Below, piece after piece: positions 30,925 to 40,655 of a stretch of 64,000 nt of DNA (positions are counted from its first letter, which is position 1; the number at the start of each line of letters is the position of its first letter). The DNA is from Symbiodinium microadriaticum. Its lineage: Eukaryota; Sar; Dinophyceae; Suessiales; Symbiodiniaceae. The DNA lies in contig LSRX01000076.1 in the NCBI GenBank assembly GCA_001939145.1, forward strand, positions 479,057 to 543,056. The letters run 5' to 3'. The notes beneath the pieces were generated by a model. The model had not been told where the DNA came from. It saw nothing but the letters and a program-made list of their open reading frames with translations, and did no database searches. The translations under genes and the position numbers were made by a program.

Positions 30925-32554
30925 AGTAGTAGTAATTAGTAGGTGCAGTCGCGGCAGTAGCAGTAGCAGTGGCAGCAGTAGTAGAAGTAGAAGCAATAGG
31001 GTCAGTAGTGGTAGTGGCAGTGGCGCCGGTAACAGTCGTCGCCTTCCTGGTCATCATGAAAATGGCAGTAGCAGTGGCAATAGCAGCAGTAGTAGTAGTA
31101 GTAGGAGTAGTAGTAGTAGGAGTAGGAGTAGGAGTAGGAGTAGGAGTAGGAGCAGGAGTAGGAGTAGGAGTAGGAGTAGGAGTAGGAGTAGGAGTAGTAG
31201 GAGAGGTGGTGGTGGTGGTAGTAGTAGTAGTAATAGTAGCAGCATGTAGTAGTAGCAGCGGCAGTAGTCGTAGTGGTAGTAGTAGCAGCAGTAGTTGCGG
31301 CAGAAGCGCAAGAATCAGCTGTGGTATGCAGCCGTCGCTTTCGTCGTCATCCTGACAATGCAAGCAGCAGCAGTAGTAGTAGTAGTCGTCGTCGTCGTCG
31401 TCGTCGTCGTGGTTGTCGTAGTGGTAGTGGTGGTAGTGGTGGTAGTGGTGGTAGTGGTGGTAGTGGTGGTAGTGGTGGTAGTGGTGGTAGTGGTGGTAGT
31501 GGTGGTAGTGGTGGTAGTGGTGGTAGTGGTGGTAGTGGTGGTAGTGGTGGTAGTGGTGGTAGTGGTGGTAGTGGTGGTAGTGGTGGTAGTGGTGGTAGTG
31601 GTGGTAGTGGTGGTAGTGGTGGTAGTGGTGGTAGTGGTGGTAGTGGTGGTAGTGGTGGTAGTGGTGGTAGTGGTGGTAGTGGTGGTAGTGGTGGTAGTGG
31701 TGGTAGTGGTGGTAGTGGTGGTAGTGGTGGTAGTGGTGGTAGTGGTGGTAGTGGTGGTAGTGGTGGTAGTGGTGGTAGTGGTGGTAGTGGTGGTAGTGGT
31801 GGTAGTGGTGGTAGTGGTGGTAGTGGTGGTAGTGGTGGTAGTGGTGGTAGTGGTGGTAGTGGTGGTAGTGGTGGTAGTGGTGGTAGTGGTGGTAGTGGTG
31901 GTAGTGGTGGTAGTGGTGGTAGTGGTGGTAGTGGTGGTAGTGGTGGTAGTGGTGGTAGTGGTGGTAGTGGTGGTAGTGGTGGTAGTGGTGGTAGTGGTGG
32001 TAGTGGTGGTAGTGGTGGTAGTGGTGGTAGTGGTGGTAGTGGTGGTAGTGGTGGTAGTGGTGGTAGTGGTGGTAGTGGTGGTAGTGGTGGTAGTGGTGGT
32101 AGTGGTGGTAGTGGTGGTAGTGGTGGTAGTGGTGGTAGTGGTGGTAGTGGTGGTAGTGGTGGTAGTGGTGGTAGTGGTGGTAGTGGTGGTAGTGGTGGTA
32201 GTGGTGGTAGTGGTGGTAGTGGTGGTAGTGGTGGTAGTGGTGGTAGTGGTGGTAGTGGTGGTAGTGGTGGTAGTGGTGGTAGTGGTGGTAGTGGTGGTAG
32301 TGGTGGTAGTGGTGGTAGTGGTGGTAGTGGTGGTAGTGGTGGTAGTGGTGGTAGTGGTGGTAGTGGTGGTAGTGGTGGTAGTGGTGGTAGTGGTGGTAGT
32401 GGTGGTAGTGGTGGTAGTGGTGGTAGTGGTGGTAGTGGTGGTAGTGGTGGTAGTGGTGGTAGTGGTGGTAGTGGTGGTAGTGGTGGTAGTGGTGGTAGTG
32501 GTGGTAGTGGTGGTAGTAGTGGTAGTGGTGGTAGTGGTAGTAGTAGTGGTAGTG

Positions 32555-32618
<64 letters not shown>

Positions 32619-32672
32619 GAGTAGGAGTAGGAGTAGGAGTAGGAGTAGGAGTAGGAGTAGGAGTAGGAGTAG

Positions 32673-32731
<59 letters not shown>
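30783..32731. repeat. Compound trinucleotide array
   Basis: Order on the plus strand: GTA/AGT and GCAGTA mixtures (30783-31080), AGT and AGGAGT (31080-31260), mixed GTA/GTC (31260-31420), GGTGGTAGT (31420-32518), AGT (32530-32617), AGGAGT (32616-32675), AGT (32674-32731). The AGT-AGGAGT-AGT order recurs on both sides. Poly-Val, Gly-Gly-Ser, poly-Thr, Leu-Pro-Pro and Tyr-His-His frames of about 500 codons are pure repeat translations. Confidence 0.97.
31420..32518. repeat. Perfect GGTGGTAGT array, about 122 units
   Basis: Exact 9-bp period over about 1.1 kb with no visible variant. Five of six frames are open; the frame TGG TAG TGG is closed. GG pairs in regular spacing could form two-layer G-quadruplexes on the plus strand. 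Confidence 0.97.
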
Positions 32732-32760
32732 CAATGCGGGAATTTAGAACAGTTATTTGA

Positions 32761-32950
32761 GCAAGATTGCCCAATCTTGCCGTCTTGCCGCACTTGCCCC
32801 ACTTGAGGGAGGGGAGCAAGATTGCCAGCAATCTTGCAGTCTTGGTCTGAACTCTAAACTAGTTGGCGAGCAAGTGGGGCGAGATGACCTAACTGACCAA
32901 GATTGCAAGATTGCCAGTGGAAGAGCAAGATCGACCAAGATTGCATGATT
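32761..32950. repeat. Cluster of GCAAGATTGC palindromes
   Basis: gcaagattg-cc-caatcttgc at 32761-32780 and gcaagattgc-ca-gcaatcttgc at 32816-32837 are perfect hairpins with 2-nt loops. Single or partial copies of CAAGATTGC/GCAATCTTG recur up to 32944. gccccacttg and its inverse caagtggggc flank the middle. Confidence 0.88.
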
Positions 32951-33109
32951 TCCTCTACATTTTACTGATTCTAAATTTCCGGGACAATGTACCAGTAACA
33001 ACACTAGCAAACTCGTCAGGAGGAGCAGTAGGAGTCGTACTGGTATTGTTGGTGGTCGCCGTGGTCGTCGTTTGGCTCACAATTACCCGGCATTCCTATC
33101 ACGACTGTT

Positions 33110-33390
33110 GAGATGACTACTGGTGCTAGCCTCAATACCTGCGTGCACGTTCGGGCGATGTTGAATCTATACTAGCCGGTAATTGACATTCAAGTATTAA
33201 TACGGCAATGTGCCATGCTGTGGCCTCTCTAGAGCGGTCCTTGCGACATTTTTTCGTTGACGCGTTGTCTACCTTTTCCAGGAGACACTAACCCATTGCA
33301 GGGGCCGGGAATGTGCGGGCCAACCACGAACATACTGTTTACATGCTCGCGACAAAGCGAGACAAGCTAAAGCTATAGTTGCGCCGAGTG
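33110..33390. other. Unique sequence, no gene supported
   Basis: No repeat and no convincing exon. Confidence 0.4.
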
Positions 33391-33547
33391 TCAAATTTTT
33401 CGCGAGTGCAGAACGATGGCATATGATGATGGGGTGGACTCCGCGGATTCTGCCCAACGGGTCGAAGCGGCCGGTTCATTGAGCACGACGCATCTGGACT
33501 CTTCCAATCCACTGAACCAAGTTCGTGACATCGAACCATCTGTGTAG
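33391..33547 (+). CDS. Plus-strand candidate, acidic small frame
   Basis: Open from about 33371 to TAG at 33547, with an ATG at 33416 (MAYDDGVDSADSAQRVEA, then AGSLSTTHLDSSNPL and NQVRDIEPSV). It is acidic and Ser-rich, protein-like. An upstream part has CAECQIFREC. A 70-codon minus frame covers the same bases, so the strand is uncertain. Confidence 0.27.
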
Positions 33548-34020
33548 TCATGCATTCTCTGGCCTAAAAAGCTGAGCCTTTCCGGGCTTATGCATGTCCA
33601 AAATCAGACAGAGGCGTAGCGAAGTGACGAGGATAACGGACGATAAGTGTACCTTAACCCCTTTAAACCCCGTCCCTAAACCCTGTCCCTCCACGCCATG
33701 AGTCTCACCGTGAGCCGCTAGAAACTTTTGTTGGGAATCTTGTCGACTGAGACAACCAAGACATTCCAATCTTAGGGTTTAGATTTCGGGTTTAAGGATA
33801 TGATATAAGACCACAAACAAGATCAAACAACAGGATCCCGAATACAGTATCAGGACTACCAAAACAGGGACACCGAAGTGTCTGACCTCCCACCCCCACT
33901 CCAATGGAACAGACTTCAGACTCGACAGAGAGGGAGCAGGCCAAAAGCCCGATCTGACCTTCTCGTCCAGTCTCCTAGCAGAAATAAACGTTCAGCTTCG
34001 GGCATAGATAGGGAATCTAG

Positions 34021-34250
34021 GCCCCCCAGAAAGGTTAAAGGTTACCTACTCTGCAACTAACAACCCTGATGGAGCCCTTAGCCTCATACTACCCTCTACG
34101 GTGCCCCCAGGAAGGTCAAACAAACCCTAAACCCAAAACCATCCGAAACGTTACGGTGCCCCAAAAAAAGATCAAAAGCAACCTTGTGGTACCGCAAAAA
34201 GTCTAAAGTAACCTTATGGTACCCCGAAGAAGGTTCAAAGTTACCCCAAA
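34021..34250. repeat. Degenerate repeats of about 33 bp
   Basis: Units like GGTACCCCAAAAAGGTTAAA then AGTTACC begin at about 34021, 34100, 34155, 34188 and 34218. Single relatives lie at 38019 and 52094. Confidence 0.65.
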
Positions 34251-34299
34251 CCCTGAACCCCGGAGTTTGGAATAATTCGAATAGAGTTCCCCGTTTCTT

Positions 34300-34440
34300 T
34301 AAGGGTTTAAAGGGTTTAGGGCTTAGGCTTCAGGGTTTAGGGTTTCGAGTAGATCAAGTGGGCTTCCTTTGCTTCAAGGGTTTAGGGTTTAGGGTTCTAA
34401 ACCCTGAACCCTAAACCCTAAACTTAGGGCTTAGAATAAT
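34300..34440. repeat. Telomere-like block with an inverted junction
   Basis: gggtttagggtttagggtt (34378-34398) turns directly into ctaaaccctgaaccctaaac (34399-34425), a near-perfect palindrome of telomere-type repeats. Confidence 0.85.
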
Positions 34441-34644
34441 TCGAAACGGCTTCCGTTGCTTTGAGGGTTTAGGGTTTTTGGGTTTCGAATACTTCGAACA
34501 GGACCCCCTTCACTTTAAGGGATCCCCTTTACTTTGAAGGTGTCTATAAAAGGTTTCTGGATGCTTTACATAAGGATACCTAAAGTAAATCTAAACCCTC
34601 TAAAGCTTGCAAGTCCTAGAACGCCTAAGCTGGCCCCCGCCCTC

Positions 34645-34712
34645 TGCCAAGAGTTGATCATCTGCAGGTTCTTCGGCTTGATGGCGATCTCGCGTCCGGT
34701 TTCAAGTCGAAC
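34645..34712 (-). CDS. Exon with VRL-TGREIA-KP-NL module
   Basis: A clean acceptor (CTACTTTCAACAG|G) precedes; the downstream border is unclear, GAGGGC being the nearest donor-like site. The product is VRLETGREIAIKPKNLQM then INSW. The pattern [RY]-x-VRL-x-[ST/D]-G-x-[EV]-[IV]-A-[LIV]-[KR]-P-x-NL is frequent in predicted algal and protist proteins as the last strands of a short SH3-like module that often follows ankyrin, MYND or TPR-type regions. I know this from family patterns, not from a search. The splice falls just before VRL, so the first half of the module should be in an upstream exon that I did not find with certainty. Confidence 0.6.
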
Positions 34713-35040
34713 CTGTTGAAAGTAGAGAGGTTGAGGGCTCGGGGTCTAGGGTTTTGCTAGAGGGAGTTCGGCGGCTTAGCATTTAGGGTGTTTGCATACG
34801 GGATTTCGCGTACTACAGGCCTTCAGGCTCGTGGAGTTTTGGCATTTTCGGGTCTCGCGAGGGGTGTTCGAGGACCCGCCATGACACGCCTGGACGCAAA
34901 TCGTGTGCAAGTCCCTTAATCTTCCGCATTCCAGGACCCGCTCGTCACTCAGCTTTAAAAGCGTGGGGACGTGTACCAAGGCTTGCAAACACTGCATCGT
35001 GATCTCGTATCAACTCCCCCAATTTACGAGACATATGCAC

Positions 35041-35153
35041 CTGTAAAGAAGAAGCCTTCTGATATACAGTCGGGTTAAAGCAACCCGAGGAGCACCAGTG
35101 CAGCACGGTGGGAATCACAGGGTTGAGAAGAAGCGCACTTTTTCGATGGGGCC
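35041..35153 (-). CDS. Candidate exon, unrecognised
   Basis: GCAACAG|G precedes and GTGCAT follows. The frame gives APSKKCASSQPCDSHRAATG then APRVALTRLYIRRLLLY. A hydrophobic alternative frame ends at TAA. Borders are fair; identity unknown. Confidence 0.33.
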
Positions 35154-35807
35154 TGTTGCGGCCAACCCACGGGGTCCCCCTCCTTTAGGGGCCACTTATC
35201 AACCCTAAACCGCAAACCCTAAACCGAAACTGCACACCGCACCAAAGCAGGAGGTCCGGAACCTCTGCGGTCACGTGTCCAAGGCCCATCAGTTGTTCTG
35301 GGTACAAAAACCTTATGGTGCCGCCGCCCTATTTGGGCAAGTCGCAACAGGACCTAACCCTAAACCCAACATTCAACCCTAAACCATAAACCTTATAGTC
35401 CTGAACCCACAAAAGAGCTCACTTTCCGAGATTCGCCTTTTCAGACCAAAGGTCTGCCAGTGTAGTTGCTTTGCTGGGGGCGCCTTATAGGATCCTAAAT
35501 ACCTGGGTTGAAGGTTTAGGGCAAGTGGGGTAGCTTTTGCTTAGTCGCTGAGTTCATAAGCCGACGAGTGTTGTACACTTTCAGTTCTACAAGGGATGGC
35601 ATTATCCCAAAAGGTGTTGTGTCATGTTCAAGTCAACCGCGTTGTCCCGAATATGTGGTCGTGTCCCTTGGATGTTGCGTCTCTGAGAAGAAATGTCTTT
35701 GTTTACTATGCTTCTGGCTCAAAAAGCTTCTAAATTCAGGGTGTGCTGGATGTTTCTTAAACTCAGGGTTCACTATGGTGTTTGTTTCCCGCAGATTCTC
35801 CAAATTC

Positions 35808-36030
35808 ATGGAAATTGTTGGAAATGTTGGTACAACCAACAATTTCCATCATCTGCCTGTGGGGAATCACGGGAAATGTTGTGTTTTCCAACATTTCCTA
35901 CGATTTCCATGACTCCGGAAACTAGGGCTCGGGCTCCCGAGCTTTTTCGAAGTTCATGGAAATTGTTGGAAATGTTAGTCAAAGCAACAGTTTCTATGAT
36001 TTGTCTGTGGGGAATCATCTTTAGACTGCA
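35808..36030. repeat. Duplicated GGAAATTGTTGGAAATGTT hairpin unit
   Basis: atggaaattgttgg (35808-35821) pairs with ccaacaatttccat (35836-35849); ggaaatgtt/aacatttcc repeats the theme at 35872-35899. A second copy of the unit, less perfect, lies at 35953-36020. Both copies continue into tctgtggggaatca. Confidence 0.85.
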
Positions 36031-36293
36031 AAACCCAACAACCACGCTGACATTGTTGTCTATAAACAAGTGGACGTTCAACGAACATGTCTGTGTTTGT
36101 GTGAAAAAACGATAACAGCGGCCAACTAAACATCGTCAGCATCCACCTTGATACGAATCTGCATGGGTGGCCACGGGGATGCTACAGTAAGATCCCCATG
36201 CCGAGCAAAGCTTTTTGTTTTAGCAAGCTTCAGCAGGCCTGCTTGGCCATACCCCCACTCGCTCACTACTGTATGTCGGCTCCGTGCGATCAC

Positions 36294-36497
36294 CGGCATC
36301 GTTGACAAAACATTTTTCCTACGCCATTCCTTGCTTCTTTCTGCGTGCACATCCACTCGCAGCATTTTCTGCCCGATTTCTTCCGTGCTTGCTCATGATG
36401 CTCAAGCAAACACATAGGTTGCTTTCGGCACAGACTTTTGACACAACATCCATAATTCATGGATTCATGTTTGTGAAGTGCCCCACCCCGCGGTCCA
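36294..36497 (-). CDS. Cys-rich exon, probable zinc-binding protein
   Basis: Preceded by CTTTGCTTAAG and followed by GTGATC. The 204-bp exon reads GGALHKHESMNYGCCVKSLC, RKQPMCLLEHHEQARKK, SGRKCCEWMCTQKEARNG and VGKMFCQRCR. Cys and His occur in pairs (CC-x3-C, H-H, CC-x3-C, C-x2-C), the spacing of a small zinc-ribbon or treble-clef type fold. The upstream frame is open too, so the acceptor could be further out. A second frame on the same strand (VDVHAERSKEWRRKNVLS at 36126-36365) overlaps and is probably a shadow. I cannot name the zinc-finger class. Confidence 0.48.
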
Positions 36498-36558
36498 CTT
36501 AAGCAAAGCATCAGCATCAGTATAAAGACGAAAACCTATGTACCAGAGGTGGGGGTAG

Positions 36559-36628
36559 CATATATATATATATGCGCATATACTTACTTACTTAGTATGA
36601 TATATATATATATATATATACATGTATA

Positions 36629-36664
<36 letters not shown>

Positions 36665-36953
36665 TGTATGTACGTACGTACGTACGTACGTACGTACGTA
36701 CGTACGTACGTACGTAGTATGTATGTATGTATGTATGTATGTATGTATGTATGTATGTATGTATGTATGTATGTATGTATGTATGTATGTATGTATGTGT
36801 GTGTGTGTGTATGTGTGTATGTGTGTATGTGTGTATGTATGTATGTATGTATGTATGTATGTATGTACGTATGTATGTATGTATGTATGTATGTATGTAT
36901 ATAGATGTGCATATATACATATGTATATATACATACATACATACATACATACA

Positions 36954-36985
<32 letters not shown>
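36559..36985. repeat. (GTAT)n-(TACG)n-(GTAT)n-(CATA)n microsatellite
   Basis: GTAT runs on the left, a TACG run at about 36668-36716 (self-complementary), GTAT and GTGT in the middle, and the inverted CATA run at 36929-36981. The two ends can fold on each other. All long Tyr/Val/Cys or His/Ile/Thr frames are artefacts. Confidence 0.97.
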
Positions 36986-37146
36986 CATATGTATACAAAT
37001 GCATATTCGTATACTGACACGATTTAATAACACTAATAAGAATAACAATATTGGTTTATTTGGGTTTCGAGTTTACGTATTTAATTCTACCTAGGCATGT
37101 ATGCGCATGCATCCTAAACCCTAAACCCTAAACGCTGTATGTCTAC

Positions 37147-39177
37147 GGGTTTGACGGCTCCCTGGGGCCCCAGCCAGCACGCAGCCAGGTGGGCAAGGGC
37201 ACACCGCCGTGCCTCGTCATGCTGTTCTAGGGTTTATAGGGTGTAGGCTGTAAGGTTTAAGCCTGTAAACCCTATACCGTTGTGAATTCGGGTTCGGGGT
37301 CTGGGTTTGGGAGCGGAGTGTTGTGGGAGTTGCGGTTTAGGGCCTTAGGGGTTAGGGTTTTTATGGGTTTAGGGTTTAGGGGCTCTCCGGGTTCCTCAAC
37401 AGTAGCTGGGGAACACCCCTAAAGACCCCTGAACCCTAAACCCTAAAGACCCCCAAACCCGAAACCCTAAAGACCCCGAACCCCTAAACCCTAAAGACCC
37501 CGAAACCCTATCCTAAACCCTAAACACCCCTAAACCCTAAACCCAAAGCCCTGGCGATCTGAGCCCCGAGCTTGGATGCACCACTTGTCCTCACGGGCAC
37601 TGTCGCTCGTTAGTGCGATTATTGTTCTGTTTAGGATTTAGGGTTTAAGGTGGGGGCGGGTAGAGTTTGGGGGTTTAGGGCTTAGGGTCTGTTTGTGGCT
37701 TAGGGTTTGGGGGTTGTGGGCAAGCCGAGCTTCTGGGCGACAAGAGCTGTACTAGATAAAGATCTGGAGCGCGATGTTACTCACTTGCCACTCCTCCTTC
37801 TTGCCCTGCCCTTTGTTCCCAATTCGTTCGTCCGGTTCCTGGGCGCTAAACCGCCCAAAGCCCACTTCTGCAATATGAGCCTGTCTAGATGGAAGACCCA
37901 GAAACTGCCTTAGGTAAGGCCCCCTTTCAGCAAAAGTGCCGATATAGCTTGGTCCCAACTTCGCGTAGGTTACCTTTTAAATTAGGGTTTAGGGTTTAGG
38001 GATTATAGTATGGTTAGAGATGCCCCAAAAGGATCAAAATTCCCTACTCGGCCCCTCAGCCGAAGTTTTCGTGAATAACAGGCGGCTGCAGTACCGCACA
38101 CAGGATGGACTCTAAGGCATGTCACTCGGGGCCCTAAACCCTAAAACCTGAACCCTAAACGAGTTCGGGGTGGTTAGATTCAGGACTCAGCGAACCCAGG
38201 AAACCCAAAATGCGCGCCCGGACCTCCGGCTTCAGGCCCCTGTGCATTCGTATAATGCAGGGCCTTCATATAATTAGAATGGGGGTCCATTGAAGGGTTC
38301 TTAAAAGGGTCAATAAGGTTACTATAAGGGCTACTATAAGGGTTTAGTACGGGGGCCTTAATCATTAGAATAAGGTTTTGAGGCCCATTATACTATACTC
38401 ATAATAAGGAACCCCCCCCAAAAAAAAAATAGTATTGGTAGTCATTTAGGCCCCTGAATTGGAACTTCCTTTTCAACCCAGTACGGGATAATACTGTTGA
38501 TGATATAAATCCTGCATTACCTTAGGACCCTAAACTATGGGAATTCAGGTATCATTATGGGTAATGCAGGATTTATATCAACAACCGCATTCCTAAACCG
38601 CCTTCGTTGTCCCATGTGCCGGCAGACCAACACCCAGGGCTCACAAAGCGAAACTCCCATGCCCTGAACCAGCATCAAAACCTCCACAGTACGGTTGAGG
38701 ATATAAATCCTTAGCAGTGCCCCATAATAAGGAATATACCTGAATTCCCATAGTTTAGGGTGCTTAAGGTAATGCAGGATTTATATCATCAACATTATCA
38801 AGGTTTACCTTCACCCCAAATAACCCACCTTTTCAAGGACTTTATAGAAGGAAGTTCATAATCAGGAACAACACAAAGGTAGGTTATATGGGGTTGATCT
38901 ATGTAGGGTGTAGGCAACACCCCAACTTTCCGGGAACTTGGAAGAAGCTCACCACAGCCAAGCTTTGCCTTCCACGGCCCCTATGTCATCGCAACCCCTT
39001 TATAGGAAGGAAACCTTGCATGAACCCCTAGTCTAGCAATGGGAACCCGTAAACCTCAACGACTTACCGCAAACCCCCATACCCGAAGCACTAAAGGCCA
39101 GACCCCCTTAAAGGAACCCTTTCCGACTTTTTGGCAGTCCTTGCATGCCATTCAGCTCCGCCTTCCTGCAACAGGTT
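37147..39177 (-). CDS. Five in-frame exons of an unrecognised protein
   Basis: Join 39177-39118, 38663-38599, 38239-38161, 37880-37785, 37221-37147, partial. All acceptors end in AG, three of the five AG|G; donors are GTTCCT, GTTTAGGA, GTTTAGGG, GTGAGT and GTAGAC. Phases match at all four junctions without a stop, giving about 125 residues: NLLQEGGAEWHARTAKKSER, GVSLCEPWVLVCRHMGQRR, LKPEVRARILGFLGSLSPES, AHIAEVGFGRFSAQEPDERI, NKGQGKKEEWQ, HDEARRCALAHLAACWLG. No domain recognised. The 37785-37880 exon (AG|G and GTGAGT) is the best single exon of the window. Introns carry F1, F3 and F4 foldbacks and telomere-like DNA; two introns begin with GTTTAGG. The 39118 and 37147 exons are the less certain ends. 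Confidence 0.55.
37330..37545. repeat. Telomere-like block, both orientations, intronic
   Basis: TTTAGGG at 37330-37385 faces CCCTAAA/CCCTAAAGACCC at 37410-37545. It lies in the intron between exons 37147-37221 and 37785-37880. Confidence 0.9.
38346..38455. mobile_element. MITE-like foldback, family F1, intronic
   Basis: gggggccttaatcattagaa on the left, inverted ggggcctaaatgactaccaa on the right, with a C run and an A run inside. It lies in the intron between exons 38161-38239 and 38599-38663. Confidence 0.7.
38492..38585. mobile_element. MITE-like foldback, family F3, intronic
   Basis: gttgatgatataaatcctgc and inverted ggtaatgcaggatttatatc. It starts a few bases after the GTTTAGGA donor of exon 38599-38663 in transcription order. 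Confidence 0.85.
38692..38793. mobile_element. MITE-like foldback, family F3, opposite orientation
   Basis: Arms ggttgaggatataaatcc and gcaggatttatatcatcaac. The middle (ggaatatacctgaattccca) is the inverse of that in 38492-38585. Confidence 0.85.
38813..38895. mobile_element. MITE-like foldback, family F4
   Basis: accccaaataacccacctttt and inverted aaaggtaggttatatggggt. It directly follows an F3 copy, as at 15.2-15.6 kb. Confidence 0.75.
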
Positions 39178-39199
39178 CTGCGGTTCAGGGCTTGGGGCT

Positions 39200-40510
39200 T
39201 TTCTTAACCCAAGGAGCCCAACCGCCCTTCATTTAGGAATCTACCATGAATCACCCCATGAAGTCCGCAAAGAATTTTCAGGCATGTTCATACCTTCAGG
39301 CAGAGTATTCAAACCCCCAGGAGGTAAGACCTATTTCACATTAACCCTAAACCGTAACCATAAACCCGAAACTCTAAACTCCCAGAAGGTAAGACCTGTT
39401 TCACATTGGGTATGATGCTTTTCTGAAGTTCGGGCTCCCAGATTTGGTGGTGCCTTACTTCTAAATTCTGGGCTCGACGTTAAAATCCCGCTTCACCCCA
39501 AGCGCCAAATCTGCAGTTCACAACCCGACCGCACGACAGGCACTATGAATAGGGCTTTGGGTGCAGGTTCCGTGTTTTAGGGCTTAGGGTTTAGCCCCAG
39601 TACATAGGGTTTTGGGTGTAGGTTCGGGGCTTTAGGGTTTCGGGTTCAGGAGTTAGGGGATAAGAGTGGGATCTCGGGCAGTCTGTGCGCAGCAGTCAGC
39701 AATGTCTTGCGCATCCCCGGGACTTGTTAGAATTGGGGGTTTGGGGCATGTTTTGACTCTAGCTCAGGAATAGTTTAAGTACTTATTCAGGCGTATAGCG
39801 CATCGTTACAGCCTTGTAACACTATTCGGAAGTCATTGTGCAAATCATCAAGAACAGAAGCTGGACTGCGTGTATATGATCAGGTAGAGAAGTTGCGGGA
39901 ACGATTGCTAACTATTCAGACCCCTATCCTATTCACGGACATCTGTCGGTCACCTATCTTCATCTGCTGCCGCGCCTAACCAGGTTCACGAGCATGACCT
40001 GCGGATGTGCTGCTCAGTGCCAAGACGAGCTTGCTGGATTTTTCTACATCACTGGGTTTAAGGTTCAGGGTGTAGGGTTTAGGGCTTAAGGTTCAGGGTC
40101 TGGCGTCAAAAATGGTCAACAAATCATCCCTTCTTGACTTCGATGTCACTGATGAACTCTAACGCCAAGAAGACACAACTGCACCAACCTCTTTGGTGGG
40201 TTAGCCGCTGGCATCTTGGGGCCATACTTGGATGCTCATTCGACTTAAACTTTAAACAACTCGTAGGGTAGGTAGAAATGGTTCTGGGAAAATCAGAAAT
40301 AACTGTCACATTGATAGGAACCATAATAGTAACAAGAGATGTGATCGCGATCATGACTCCACACGGAACATTTCCCAGCTTGCATTGTATGTCTGTGTCA
40401 CTCCGATAGAGTCACCTTGGAACCACCTGCCAAGAGCGCCAAACACATCGAAGTCCAAACAGAAGGCCCCAAATAAGGCAGCCCTGATTCATTCAAACCT
40501 TAAAACGCAA
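39200..40510. other. No gene firmly supported
   Basis: Telomere-like words at 39340-39390 and 39560-39660. A minus-strand frame of 76 codons at 40124-40354 (MIAITSLVTIMVPINVTV, then LTHQRGWCSCVFLALEF) has a hydrophobic start but no border support. Confidence 0.4.
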
Positions 40511-40515
40511 ACCTA

Positions 40516-40597
40516 TAATATATATATATATATATATTTTTATTTTTATATTTATTTACTTGTTTATGTATATATATATATATGGATATTAGATGTG

Positions 40598-40630
<33 letters not shown>

Positions 40631-40655
40631 TATACTATATATATATATATATACG
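40516..40655. repeat. (TA)n microsatellite cluster
   Basis: Several alternating TA runs. Confidence 0.97.

Noticed and set aside
30779..32831. Open frames of about 500 codons on both strands (poly-Val, Gly-Gly-Ser, poly-Thr, Leu-Pro-Pro, Tyr-His-His)
   Set aside because: They are translations of GGTGGTAGT and AGT repeats in five frames at once; no non-repeat domain is attached.
36549..37094. Tyr/Val/Cys- and His/Ile/Thr-rich frames of 90-180 codons
   Set aside because: Translations of GTAT and CATA microsatellites. The same holds at 6.1-6.4, 19.6-20.0 and 47.8-48.1 kb.
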